From positions 372,001-436,000 of the forward strand of contig NZ_AP022613.1 of the NCBI RefSeq assembly GCF_010730195.1: 64,000 nucleotides of DNA, in the 5' to 3' direction. This DNA is from Mycobacterium conspicuum. GTDB lineage: Bacteria; Actinomycetota; Actinomycetes; Mycobacteriales; Mycobacteriaceae. How positions within the stretch are numbered: position 1 is the stretch's first letter; each line of letters opens with the position of its first letter. A model generated the notes under the pieces. It made no database searches and had not been told where the DNA came from. It saw nothing but the letters and a program-made list of their open reading frames with translations. Both the position numbers and the translations under genes were made by a program. Positions 11,096 to 18,988 of this stretch are shown piece by piece.

Positions 11096-12457
11096 GTGGT
11101 GGCACACAGGGCCCCACTAGGAGACGCAGCGCCGGGTTCGCCGCCGCCGCGCGCGTCGTTCGCCGAATCCTTCGCCGGGGCCGATCCGGCGGCCGATGCG
11201 CAGCGGCGGGCCGCGCTGCGCCGGATGAAGCTGGTGGCGCTGAGCTTTTTGATCGGCGCCAGCTGCCTCTTTCTGGCCTGTCGGTGGGCGCAGGCCCAGG
11301 GGACGCACGGCGTCACCCTGACCTGGGTGGGCCCGTGGGTGGGGTATGTCGGTGCCGCCGCGGAGGCCGGCATGGTCGGTGCCCTGGCGGACTGGTTCGC
11401 GGTGACCGCGCTGTTCAAGCACCCGTTGGGCATACCGATTCCGCACACCGCGATCATCAAGCGCAAGAAGGACCAGCTGGGGGAGGGGCTCGGCACCTTT
11501 GTCCGGGAGAACTTCCTGTCGCCGGAGGTGGTGGAGACCAAGCTGCGCGACGCCCAGGTGCCCAGTCGGCTGGGCAAGTGGCTGTCGGATGCCTCGCATG
11601 CCCAACGCGTCGCCGGCGAGGCGGCGACCGTGCTGCGGGTGCTGGTGGAACTCCTGCGCGACGACGACGTGCAGCAGGTGATCGACCGGATGATCGTGCG
11701 CCGCATCGCCGAGCCGCAGTGGGGTCCGCCGGTGGGCCGGGTGCTGTCCACCCTGCTGGCCGAGAACCGGCAGGAGGCCCTGATCCAGTTGCTGGCCGAC
11801 CGGGCGTTCCAGTGGTCGCTAAACGCGGGCGAGGTCATCCAGCGGGTGGTGGAGCGCGACTCGCCCACCTGGTCGCCGCGGTTCATCGACCATCTGGTCG
11901 GCGACCGGATCCACCGCGAGCTGATGGACTTCACCGACAAGGTGCGACGCAACCCCGACCACGAACTACGGCGGTCGGCGACCCGTTTCCTGTTCGAGTT
12001 CGCCGACGATCTGCAGCACGACGCCGACACCATCGCGCGCGCCGACGCGATCAAAGAGCAGCTGATGGCCCGCGACGAGATCGCTTCCGCCGCCGCGACG
12101 GCGTGGAAGACGCTCAAACGGCTGGTGCTCGAAGGCGTCGACGACCCGTCCAGCGCGTTGCGCACCCGCATCGCCGACACCGTGGTGCACATCGGGGAAT
12201 CGCTGCGCGACGACGCCGAGCTGCGCGACAAGGTGGACAACTGGATGGTGCGCGCGGCCGAGCACCTGGTTTCGCAGTATGGGGTGGAGATCACAGCGAT
12301 CATCACCGACACCATCGAGCGCTGGGACGCCGAGGAGGCCAGCCGGCGGATCGAGCTGCACGTCGGCCGTGACCTGCAATTCATCCGGATCAACGGGACG
12401 GTGGTGGGCGCCCTGGCGGGGTTGGTGATCTACGCGGCCGCCCAGCTGCTGTTCTAA
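11096..12457 (+). CDS. DUF445 membrane protein (Rv0473-like)
   Basis: 453 aa from a GTG at 11096 (GTG at 11099 is equally possible). One N-terminal helix (about residues 45-62) is followed by the DUF445 signature VGYVGAAAEAGMVGALADWFAVTALFKHP, cut here into shorter recognisable parts such as GALADWFAVTALF. A long helical cytoplasmic or periplasmic middle and a C-terminal helix (VVGALAGLVIYAAAQLLF) complete it. Function of the family is unknown. Mtb Rv0473 is 456 aa. It is divergent from madR with about 140 bp between starts. Confidence 0.87.
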   Translation: MVAHRAPLGDAAPGSPPPRASFAESFAGADPAADAQRRAALRRMKLVALSFLIGASCLFLACRWAQAQGTHGVTLTWVGPWVGYVGAAAEAGMVGALADWFAVTALFKHPLGIPIPHTAIIKRKKDQLGEGLGTFVRENFLSPEVVETKLRDAQVPSRLGKWLSDASHAQRVAGEAATVLRVLVELLRDDDVQQVIDRMIVRRIAEPQWGPPVGRVLSTLLAENRQEALIQLLADRAFQWSLNAGEVIQRVVERDSPTWSPRFIDHLVGDRIHRELMDFTDKVRRNPDHELRRSATRFLFEFADDLQHDADTIARADAIKEQLMARDEIASAAATAWKTLKRLVLEGVDDPSSALRTRIADTVVHIGESLRDDAELRDKVDNWMVRAAEHLVSQYGVEITAIITDTIERWDAEEASRRIELHVGRDLQFIRINGTVVGALAGLVIYAAAQLLF

Positions 12458-12466
12458 GGTGTGCTA

Positions 12467-12494
12467 ACAAGTGCTTGCAAAAGCAAGCACTTGT
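12467..12494. promoter_or_regulatory. Perfect 28-bp palindrome, probable operator of the Xre gene
   Basis: ACAAGTGCTTGC (12467-12478), then AAAA, then GCAAGCACTTGT (12483-12494): 12-bp arms with no mismatch. It lies 10 bases after the DUF445 stop and 48 bases before the Xre-type start at 12543, where a promoter would be. The symmetry fits a dimeric helix-turn-helix regulator. No T-run follows, so a terminator is less likely. Confidence 0.7.
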
Positions 12495-12542
12495 AGTAGT
12501 CTGGTGCCCGTCAGGATCAAGCATCAGGTTCAGGAGTTCGCG

Positions 12543-12992
12543 ATGGCATCGGAGGAGAAGCTCTCCACCAAGGTGTCGACGGCGGCCTCCGACATGGCCT
12601 CGGACCTCGGCAGCTTCATCAGGGACCTGCGCGAGAACGCACAGGTTTCCGTTCGGCAACTCGCCGAGCGGTCGGGTGTCAGCAATCCCTACCTGAGCCA
12701 GGTCGAGCGGGGGTTGCGCAAACCGTCCGCCGATGTCCTGAACCAGATCGCGAAGGCACTGCGGATCTCCGCCGAGGTCCTCTACGTGCGGGCCGGCATC
12801 CTCGAGCCCAGCGACAAAAGTCAAGTGCGCGACGCCATCATCACCGACTCGGCGATCACCGAGCGGCAGAAGCAAGTCCTGCTCGACATCTATGCGTCGT
12901 TCGCGCTGCAAAACGAATCCACCCTTGAGGACTGTCCGACCCAAACCGACACCCCGGCCGACCCTGGCGCAAATCATGTCGGGGATGTCTAG
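12543..12992 (+). CDS. Xre-family regulator (Rv0474-like)
   Basis: 149 aa. Helix-turn-helix at about residues 25-75 (VSVRQLAERSGVSNPYLSQVERG, cut: QLAERSGVSNPYLSQVE) followed by a short C-terminal region. The ATG at 12543 is preceded by CAGGAG; an earlier in-frame start at 12471 would fall inside the palindrome and is rejected. The Mtb orthologue has been described as a copper-responsive repressor. It sits directly upstream of hbhA on the same strand, but 319 bases separate them. The palindrome at 12467 is the likely autoregulatory site. Confidence 0.87.
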   Translation: MASEEKLSTKVSTAASDMASDLGSFIRDLRENAQVSVRQLAERSGVSNPYLSQVERGLRKPSADVLNQIAKALRISAEVLYVRAGILEPSDKSQVRDAIITDSAITERQKQVLLDIYASFALQNESTLEDCPTQTDTPADPGANHVGDV

Positions 12993-13311
12993 ACGACGGA
13001 CCACCTGGTTACCCCGTACGGGGGTTTCGGTCTCAGGTGGCCACGGCTTCTGCAAATAAATAAGGAAAGCCGGCTGTCGCCCGGTGTGACGTCCGGACCG
13101 GTCGGCCCGGGCCAATCACGAAACCGATCTTGAACCGACCCGACGAATCAGGAGGTCATCTGCAGGCGCGTGCGAAGTCAATCCGCGGGTCTTGACTACT
13201 TCTCGCCGAAGAGCCGACGCTTGCCGCCCAATGTTTTTGAGTCAATTCGCCAGACCCATCAGTAAATGTCAGTAAATGCCGCCAAATAACGGATTTCAGG
13301 AAGGAATAACC
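12993..13311 (+). promoter_or_regulatory. 319-base hbhA upstream region
   Basis: No gene is visible. It holds a perfect 12-bp palindrome CCCCGTACGGGG (13012-13023) just after the Xre stop, an A-rich stretch TGCAAATAAATAAGGAAAG (about 13051-13069), and two tandem copies of TCAGTAAATG (13259-13278). A ribosome site AGGAAGGAA lies before the hbhA ATG. The promoter is presumably in the A+T-richer 13220-13310 part, but I cannot assign -10/-35 boxes with confidence. Confidence 0.5.
13259..13278 (+). repeat. Two tandem copies of TCAGTAAATG before hbhA
   Basis: Two perfect adjacent copies of a 10-bp unit (13259-13268 and 13269-13278), ending 33 bases before the hbhA start. The 10-bp phase puts both on one face of the helix, so this could be a protein-binding site or a slippage product. 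Confidence 0.55.
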
Positions 13312-13944
13312 ATGGCTGACAACCCGAACATCGAAGACCTGCGCGCTCCACTGCTGGCAGCGCTGGGCGCGGCCGACCTGGCCCTCGCCACCGTCAACGA
13401 GCTGATCTCGGACCTGCGGGATCGCGCCGGCGAGACCCGCAGCGACACCCGTAGCCGCGTCGAGGAGAGCCGCGCCCGCCTGACCAAGCTGCAGGAGGAC
13501 CTGCCCGAGCAGCTGCGCGAGCTGCGCGACCGGTTCACCTCCGACGAGCTGCGCAAGGCCGCCGAGGGTTACCTGGAGGCCGCGACCAGCCGGTACAACG
13601 AGCTGGTCGAGCGCGGCGAGGCCGCCCTGGACCGGATCCGCTCCCAGTCGACCTTCGAGGACGCCTCGGCCCGCGCCCAGGCGTCGGTGGACCAGGCCGT
13701 GGAGCTGACCCAGGAGGCCCTGGGCACCGTGTCGTCGCGGACCCGCGCGGTCGGCGAGCGCGCCGCCAAGCTGGTCGGTATCGACCTGCCGAAGAAGGCC
13801 GGTTCGGCCAACAAGGCCCCGGCCGCCAAGACGGCTCCGATCAAGAAGGCCGCTCCGGTCAAGAAGGCTCCGAAGGCCATGGCCAAGAAGGCTCCGGCCA
13901 AGAAGGCCAAGGCTGTTCCGGCCAAGAAGGTCACCCAGAAATAG
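13312..13944 (+). CDS. hbhA: Heparin-binding haemagglutinin HbhA
   Basis: Surface adhesin that binds sulfated glycoconjugates and promotes spread from the lung in Mtb. 210 aa. A short N-terminal hydrophobic stretch is followed by a long coiled coil (about residues 40-150, with many Arg/Glu/Leu heptads) and a Lys/Ala/Pro-rich tail from about 162 to 210. In the tail KKAP/KKAAP-type units bind heparin, and it ends KKVTQK. Those tail lysines are methylated in Mtb. The tail units here are irregular and mixed with Met, Thr and Val. ATG at 13312 follows AGGAAGGAA. Confidence 0.95.
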   Translation: MADNPNIEDLRAPLLAALGAADLALATVNELISDLRDRAGETRSDTRSRVEESRARLTKLQEDLPEQLRELRDRFTSDELRKAAEGYLEAATSRYNELVERGEAALDRIRSQSTFEDASARAQASVDQAVELTQEALGTVSSRTRAVGERAAKLVGIDLPKKAGSANKAPAAKTAPIKKAAPVKKAPKAMAKKAPAKKAKAVPAKKVTQK

Positions 13945-13953
13945 TTCAACCAC

Positions 13954-14009
13954 TCGACTCCGAGTTGCCCGCGCGATGCTTGCGCATCGCCAAGGCAACT
14001 CGGAGTCGA
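13954..14009 (+). terminator. Large nested hairpin after hbhA
   Basis: A perfect 16-bp outer stem (13954-13969 with 13994-14009) encloses a second 7-bp hairpin, GCGATGC/GCATCGC with a TTGC loop. It lies 9 bases after the hbhA stop and 31 before the next gene. There is no T-run, which is usual for mycobacteria. Termination or protection of the abundant hbhA mRNA is the simplest role. Confidence 0.65.
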
Positions 14010-14040
14010 CGTTTCGGGCACTCACCCATACCCTTGTTAC

Positions 14041-14313
14041 GTGCCTCCCCTCGTGGAAACCGTTTTACGGGTCTTACAGCTCGCCGTCCTGGTAACCGCC
14101 GTGTACGCATTTGTGCACGCGGCCATGCAGCGGCCCGATGCGTATACCGCCGCCGAGAAACTGACCAAGCCGGTGTGGCTGATCATCCTCGGCGTGGCCG
14201 CGGCCCTGACCTTGATCGGCGTGTTCGGGATGGCGATCGCCGCCTGCGCGGCCGGTATCTATCTGGTCGACGTGCGGCCCAAACTTCTTGACATTCAAGG
14301 TAAGTCGCGCTAA
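14041..14313 (+). CDS. Small membrane protein (DUF2516-like, Rv0476)
   Basis: 90 aa from a GTG at 14041. Two membrane helices (about residues 7-26 and 43-75) are separated by a short polar loop containing RPDAYTAAEK. The C-terminus LDVRPKLLDIQGKSR-like tail is cytoplasmic by the positive-inside rule. It resembles DUF2516 proteins, small actinobacterial membrane proteins of unknown function. The next gene starts 5 bases after the stop, so the two are coupled. Confidence 0.78.
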   Translation: MPPLVETVLRVLQLAVLVTAVYAFVHAAMQRPDAYTAAEKLTKPVWLIILGVAAALTLIGVFGMAIAACAAGIYLVDVRPKLLDIQGKSR

Positions 14314-14317
14314 CTGC

Positions 14318-14734
14318 GTGGGTGCCGTCGTGCAAAGCACCGCCACGTCGGCGGCGCTGCTGGTCGTGCTGCTGGGCGCCCCGCCCGCGCTGGCGGATCC
14401 GGGCAGGTACGTCGACCACACCGAGTGGACGCACTGGGGGCGACTGACCAGCCTGCGCGTGTATCCCACACCGTTGGCGCGGCTGGCCGCCCGGCAGCCC
14501 GGGACCGCGGGCATCTCCGGGGCCGCCGACGAGGCCTGGACCGAAGTCCTGACCCGCTCGCCGGACGCCGACACCCCCGGCATGCGCGCCCAGTTCCTCT
14601 GTCATTGGCAGGTGGCCGAATTCGCGCAGCCCGGCAAAACCAGCTGGAACCTCGAGCCGTGGCGCCCGGTCGTCGACGACGCCCAGATGGCGGCGTCGGG
14701 CTGCAATCCCGGCGGCCCGGAGGAACCGTTCTGA
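14318..14734 (+). CDS. Secreted DUF2599-like protein (Rv0477)
   Basis: 138 aa from a GTG at 14318 (GTG at 14330 is possible). A signal peptide occupies about residues 5-25 (TSAALLVVLLGAPPALA). The mature part has YVDHTEWTHWGRLTSLRVYPT, given here as HTEWTHW and LRVYPT blocks, plus two cysteines (in LCHWQV and SGCNPG) that could form a disulfide. DUF2599 proteins are secreted actinobacterial proteins of unknown role. The stop overlaps the deoC start (ATGA). Confidence 0.78.
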   Translation: MGAVVQSTATSAALLVVLLGAPPALADPGRYVDHTEWTHWGRLTSLRVYPTPLARLAARQPGTAGISGAADEAWTEVLTRSPDADTPGMRAQFLCHWQVAEFAQPGKTSWNLEPWRPVVDDAQMAASGCNPGGPEEPF

Positions 14735-15405
14735 TGCGACCCACGCGCGCGCAGCTGGCCGCCCTGGTCGACCACACGCTGCTCAAACCCGAGGCCACCG
14801 AGGCTGAGGTGGTCGCCCTGGTCGGCGAGGCGGCCGAGTTGGGCGTCTACGCGGCATGCGTCTCGCCGTCGATGGTGCCGGTCGCGGTGCGGGCCGGCGG
14901 TGTGCGGGTCGCCGCGGTGGTGGGTTTTCCGTCGGGCAAGCACCTGTCGTCAGTCAAGGCCGTCGAGGCGGCCCAGGCCGTCGCGGCCGGTGCGAGCGAG
15001 ATCGACATGGTCATCGACATCGGGGCGGCGCTAGCGGGTGACATCGGCGCGGTGCGCAGCGACATCGCGGCGGTGCGTGACGCGACGGCCGGGGCGGTGC
15101 TCAAGGTGATCGTGGAGTCGGCGGTGCTGTTGGGCAGCGCGCGGGCCACGCTCGCGGAGGTGTGCCGCGCCGCCGAGGCCGCGGGCGCGGACTTCGTCAA
15201 GACCTCGACGGGGTTTCATCCCGCCGGCGGGGCTTCGGTCGAAGCCGTCACGATCATGGCCGAAGCCGTCGGACAGCGACTGGGGGTCAAGGCCAGCGGG
15301 GGCATCCGCACCACCGCCGCCGCGCTCGCGATGCTCGACGCCGGCGCCACCCGGCTGGGCCTGTCCGGCACCCGGGCGGTGCTCGACGGGCTTACAGGTT
15401 GCTAA
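14734..15405 (+). CDS. deoC: Deoxyribose-phosphate aldolase
   Basis: Class I aldolase that splits 2-deoxyribose 5-phosphate into glyceraldehyde 3-phosphate and acetaldehyde in deoxynucleoside breakdown. 223 aa. N-terminal DHTLLKPEAT, Schiff-base Lys in FVKTSTGF (about residue 155) and the second Lys in GVKASGGIRT are all present. The ATG at 14734 overlaps the upstream stop by one base. The 3' end overlaps the convergent Rv0479c gene by 14 bp. Confidence 0.94.
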   Translation: MRPTRAQLAALVDHTLLKPEATEAEVVALVGEAAELGVYAACVSPSMVPVAVRAGGVRVAAVVGFPSGKHLSSVKAVEAAQAVAAGASEIDMVIDIGAALAGDIGAVRSDIAAVRDATAGAVLKVIVESAVLLGSARATLAEVCRAAEAAGADFVKTSTGFHPAGGASVEAVTIMAEAVGQRLGVKASGGIRTTAAALAMLDAGATRLGLSGTRAVLDGLTGC

Positions 15406-16450
15406 AGCAGGGGTCCGTGCTGCCGCCGGCGGGGATGGTGGCGTTCTGGGTCGAAAAGTGGCTCCGCACACCGGAAGACGTGACCTGCACGCTGTCCGCG
15501 TGAATGCCCAGCGGGAAATTCTTGGTCAGGTTGGCGAAGTACTCGTCCAAGGTCGACTGGACGGTCTCCTTGGGCAGCGTGAACCCCAGCGTGTTGAAGT
15601 CGATGATCTGCAGCTGCAGACCGTTGCCCGACACCACCGGCTTGGCCTTGATGTCGTTGAGCATGCCCTTCAGCTCGACGGTCCCGTCGGTCGGCGACGT
15701 GATCACGCTGTTGGTGACGAACGGGCCCAGGACCGGAATCGCGTTCTGCACCGACTCCTTGATGCCGTCAGAGCTCCAGGTGATGTCCATGTTGAGGGCG
15801 CCGATGGTGCCCTTGGAGTTTCCGCTGTCCTTGAGCCGTACGTTGTCGATGGTCAGGTTGAGCTTCATGCCCTTGGCGTCGCGGATCTGGTTGCCCGCCG
15901 TCTGCACCGAGATGTTGGTGAAGTGTTTGGTGGCGACCTGCCACAACACCAACGGCGCCACCCCGAACTTCGCGGTGGCCTTGTCCTTGACCTCACACGC
16001 CACCGCGGCGGCGACCTTGTTGTTCGCCTGGTTGCGGAAGTAGAGCTCGGCCCCGATCAGCCCCGCGACGACCAGCGAAACCACGATGATGAGCACCAGC
16101 AGGATGGAAAGCGGGTCGCGCAGGCGGCGCTTCCTTTTCGCCGGCGCGGGCTCGGCGTCGGGTGTCCCCGCTCGATCCGTCGGCGCCGCGGGCGGCCTCG
16201 GCGGCGGTGGCGGGGCGGGCCGCGGCGGGTTCGGGTTGGCCGCGCCGAACTGCTCGGTCTGCTGCTGCGCCGGGGCGGACGGGACGGCCGTCGTCGGAGG
16301 CTCCGGGGCGTGACCAGGTCCGGGATCCCCAGGCCGCATCCGCTCCGTCGGTGCCTGCGGCGGGCCGAACGGGCCCTGGTTACCGGGGGGGTTGCCGGGC
16401 GGACCCCACGGCGGCGGCCCTTCGTTGGGTGGTCCTTGCGGGTTGGTCAC
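15392..16450 (-). CDS. Proline-rich membrane-anchored DUF2993 protein (Rv0479c-like)
   Basis: 352 aa. About 112 residues of Pro/Gly/Ala-rich low-complexity cytoplasmic leader, then a basic KRKRRLR stop and one membrane helix (about residues 116-138). An extracytoplasmic DUF2993 domain ends in PCFSNL. DUF2993 includes LmeA, the lipomannan-elongation protein, so a role in lipid or lipoglycan handling at the membrane is plausible but not shown. GTG start overlaps the upstream stop (GTGA), making it the third gene of the 17821-15392 operon. Confidence 0.83.
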   Translation of the reverse strand: MTNPQGPPNEGPPPWGPPGNPPGNQGPFGPPQAPTERMRPGDPGPGHAPEPPTTAVPSAPAQQQTEQFGAANPNPPRPAPPPPPRPPAAPTDRAGTPDAEPAPAKRKRRLRDPLSILLVLIIVVSLVVAGLIGAELYFRNQANNKVAAAVACEVKDKATAKFGVAPLVLWQVATKHFTNISVQTAGNQIRDAKGMKLNLTIDNVRLKDSGNSKGTIGALNMDITWSSDGIKESVQNAIPVLGPFVTNSVITSPTDGTVELKGMLNDIKAKPVVSGNGLQLQIIDFNTLGFTLPKETVQSTLDEYFANLTKNFPLGIHADSVQVTSSGVRSHFSTQNATIPAGGSTDPCFSNL

Positions 16451-17289
16451 TTAAGCGATTCTGCCCTATCAACCTGAGCAAAGCTGGAGCGGTTGCGCAG
16501 CACCGCGATGCTTTCCCGCGCCGGCGCGACCCGGTCGATGTCGATGTCGGCAACCACCAGTTGCGGGTCCGCGCCGCCGCCCTTCGTTGCCGAGGCCAGC
16601 ACCTCGCCCAGCGGTGACACCACCAGGCTGCCGCCCACCCCGGTCGGCGAGCCCGGGCCCGAACCCGGGCCGGTCAAGGTGTCGCCGGGGTCGGCCTGAC
16701 CGGCCGCGAGGACGTAGCTCATCGAGTCCAGCGCCCGGGCACGGGCCAGCAGCGTCCACTGCTCGAGCTTGCCGGGCCCCGAACCCCACGATGCGCAGAC
16801 GGCGATCACCTGCGCACCGCGGCGGGCCAGTTCCGTGTAGAGCGCCGGAAACCGAACGTCATAGCAAAGGGTCAGCCCCACCCGGACGTCGTCGACCGTG
16901 ACGACGACCGGTTCGTGCCCCGGCGCGACCGTCCGCGACTCCGTGTAGCCGAACGCGTCGTAGAGATGGATCTTGTCGTAGTGGGCATCGGTGCCCGGAC
17001 CCACGGCGATCAGCGTGTTTGTCACCCGTCCGTCGTCGGCGGGGGCGAACATCCCGGCGATCACGGTGACGCCGGCCTCGCTGGCGATGCGCCGGACCCC
17101 GTCCGCCCAGGGCCCGTCGACCGGCTCGGCGACGGGTCTGAGCGGAACACCGAACCGGCACATGGTCGCCTCGGGGAACACCACCAGCTTCGCGCCGGCA
17201 TCGGCGGCTTGTCCGGTGTAGTCGCGCACCAGCTCCAGATTCGCCGCCGGATCGGTACCACTGAGGATCTGCGCCAAGGCGATTCGCAT
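16447..17289 (-). CDS. Carbon-nitrogen hydrolase (nitrilase superfamily)
   Basis: 280 aa with the Glu-Lys-Cys triad of the family: E40 in VVFPEATM, Lys in HYDKIHLYDAFG (about 108) and Cys in LTLCYDVRFP (about 142). The overall pattern is closest to the Nit2/omega-amidase and deaminated-glutathione amidase branch, so an amide of a small dicarboxylic or peptide metabolite is the likely substrate. This is Rv0480c by position. It lies between Rv0481c (10-base gap) and Rv0479c (4-base overlap) in one operon. Confidence 0.9.
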   Translation of the reverse strand: MRIALAQILSGTDPAANLELVRDYTGQAADAGAKLVVFPEATMCRFGVPLRPVAEPVDGPWADGVRRIASEAGVTVIAGMFAPADDGRVTNTLIAVGPGTDAHYDKIHLYDAFGYTESRTVAPGHEPVVVTVDDVRVGLTLCYDVRFPALYTELARRGAQVIAVCASWGSGPGKLEQWTLLARARALDSMSYVLAAGQADPGDTLTGPGSGPGSPTGVGGSLVVSPLGEVLASATKGGGADPQLVVADIDIDRVAPARESIAVLRNRSSFAQVDRAESLK

Positions 17290-17299
17290 GGCCGCAATG

Positions 17300-17821
17300 T
17301 TAGGCGCGGCTATCGAGCCACATCGTGGTGAAGCGTTGTTCCTCCGAGATCAATGTGGTCAGTTGCGCGCCGATCAGCTTCTCCAGCTTGCCGCCGATCA
17401 ACGGGATGCGGACCTGCACGGTCATCTGGACGTCCAGCTTGGAGCCGCCCGCCGCGGTGGACGAGAGCACGGCGGTACCCGCGACGCTGACCGGGGAATC
17501 GAGGACGGAGCCCCGGATGGACGCCGTCGTCGTGCCGTCGGCGAGCGCGCTCCAGGTCTCCTCGCGTCGCACGCACAGATCGCCTCGATGCACCTGCGTG
17601 ACCACGCTCGGAAGGTTGCGGCGGTGCATCACCTGCAGGGTGACCACATCGATGGTGCCGTCTTGCCCCGATTCGCCGCCGACACGCATCGACTCCAGCT
17701 TGGATTCGTCGACGGAGGAAAACTCAAGCCGGCCAAGCCAATAGTCCGCCTCGGTGAAGGCCTGATAAATCTGCTCGACACTGCCGTGGTAGTCGGCGGA
17801 CACGTCGAATGAGCGCGGCAT
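17300..17821 (-). CDS. DUF2505 (START-like) protein, Rv0481c-like
   Basis: 173 aa. Starts MPRSFDVSADYHGSVEQIYQAF, cut: SADYHGSVEQIYQAF, the usual opening of DUF2505/SRPBCC lipid-binding folds. It continues with alternating strands and a C-terminal helix (LIGGKLEKLIGAQLTTLI). The fold suggests a small hydrophobic ligand carrier; none is known. First gene of the operon leading to the amidase and the DUF2993 protein, and divergent from murB with 26 bases between starts. Confidence 0.82.
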   Translation of the reverse strand: MPRSFDVSADYHGSVEQIYQAFTEADYWLGRLEFSSVDESKLESMRVGGESGQDGTIDVVTLQVMHRRNLPSVVTQVHRGDLCVRREETWSALADGTTTASIRGSVLDSPVSVAGTAVLSSTAAGGSKLDVQMTVQVRIPLIGGKLEKLIGAQLTTLISEEQRFTTMWLDSRA

Positions 17822-17847
17822 AGCAGGCCAGGCTACCGTTACGGGCC

Positions 17848-18930
17848 ATGAATCAGAGCGCCGCCGGGTCGCTCTTCGCCGGTGCGCACATCGCCGAGTC
17901 GGTGCCGCTGGCGCCGCTGACCACGCTGCGGGTCGGGCCGGTCGCGCGCCGCGTCATCACCTGCACCAACACCGACCAGGTGGTCGCGGTGCTGCGCCGG
18001 CTCGACACCCAGCCGCTGGTGTTGGCCGGCGGCTCCAATCTGGTGATCGCCGACACGTTGACCGACCTGACCGTGGTGCGGCTGGCCAATGACGCCATCA
18101 CGGTCGACGGCAACGTGGTGCGCGCCGAGGCGGGCGCGGTGTGGGACGACGTGGTGGTCGCAACGATCGAGCGCGGCCTGGGCGGGTTGGAATGCCTGTC
18201 CGGCATCCCCGGGTCGGCCGGGGCCACCCCGGTGCAGAACGTGGGGGCCTACGGCGCCGAGGTGTCCGACACCATCACCCGGGTCCGGCTGCTGGATCGC
18301 CGCAGCGGCGAGGTGCGCTGGGTTGCGGGCAGCGAGTTGGGCTTCGGCTACCGCACCAGCCTGCTCAAGCATTCCGGCGGTCTCGACATCCCCGCTGTGA
18401 TACTCGAAGTCGAGTTCGCGCTGGACGACTCGGGTCGCAGCGCACCCTTGCGCTACGGCGAGCTGACGGCCGCGCTCGATGCCGCCAGCGGCGAGCGCGC
18501 CGACCCGCGGGCGGTACGCGAGGCGGTGCTGGCCCTGCGCGCCCGCAAGGGCATGGTGCTCGACGCCGCCGACCACGACACCTGGAGCGTCGGTTCGTTC
18601 TTCACCAACCCGGTGGTCGCCGCGGAGGTCTACGAGCGGCTGGCCGGCCGCGTCGACGGGCAGGTGCCGCACTACCCAGCACCCGACGGCGTCAAGCTGG
18701 CCGCCGGCTGGCTGGTGGAGCACGCCGGCTTCGGCAAGGGCTACCCGGACGGCCCGGGTGCTTTTGCTCGCTGCCGGCTGTCCACCAAACATGCGCTTGC
18801 TCTAACCAATCGCGGCGGCGCCACGACCGAGGACGTACTGGCGCTCGCCCGCACCGTCCGGGACGGTGTTCGCGACGTGTTTGGTATCACACTCACACCC
18901 GAACCCGTCCTGGTCGGGTGCGCGTTATAG
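17848..18930 (+). CDS. murB: UDP-N-acetylenolpyruvoylglucosamine reductase
   Basis: FAD/NADPH enzyme of the second committed step of peptidoglycan precursor synthesis. FAD-binding blocks LVLAGGSNLVIAD (about residue 57) and CLSGIPGSAGATPVQNVGAYG (about 118, given as SGIPGSAGATPVQNVGAYG) are present. The catalytic Ser lies in VGSFFTNP (about 248) and the Glu in the C-terminal LTPEPVLVG. 360 aa, a type I MurB length. ATG at 17848. Confidence 0.95.
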   Translation: MNQSAAGSLFAGAHIAESVPLAPLTTLRVGPVARRVITCTNTDQVVAVLRRLDTQPLVLAGGSNLVIADTLTDLTVVRLANDAITVDGNVVRAEAGAVWDDVVVATIERGLGGLECLSGIPGSAGATPVQNVGAYGAEVSDTITRVRLLDRRSGEVRWVAGSELGFGYRTSLLKHSGGLDIPAVILEVEFALDDSGRSAPLRYGELTAALDAASGERADPRAVREAVLALRARKGMVLDAADHDTWSVGSFFTNPVVAAEVYERLAGRVDGQVPHYPAPDGVKLAAGWLVEHAGFGKGYPDGPGAFARCRLSTKHALALTNRGGATTEDVLALARTVRDGVRDVFGITLTPEPVLVGCAL

Positions 18931-18988
18931 CGAGTCTGGCGCAGCGGCCAGGGTTTTGACGTCGTCTCGCCCGGTATCTTTGGATGTC

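Noticed and set aside
10954..12393. Open minus-strand extension of the madR frame to 710 codons
   Set aside because: It lies antisense to the DUF445 gene, has no domain and results from GC-rich codon bias. MadR ends its homology at the ATG at 10953.
12467..12494. Palindrome read as a terminator of the DUF445 gene
   Set aside because: The position 10 bases after a stop would allow it, but the symmetry, AAAA centre, lack of T-run and distance to the Xre start fit an operator better.
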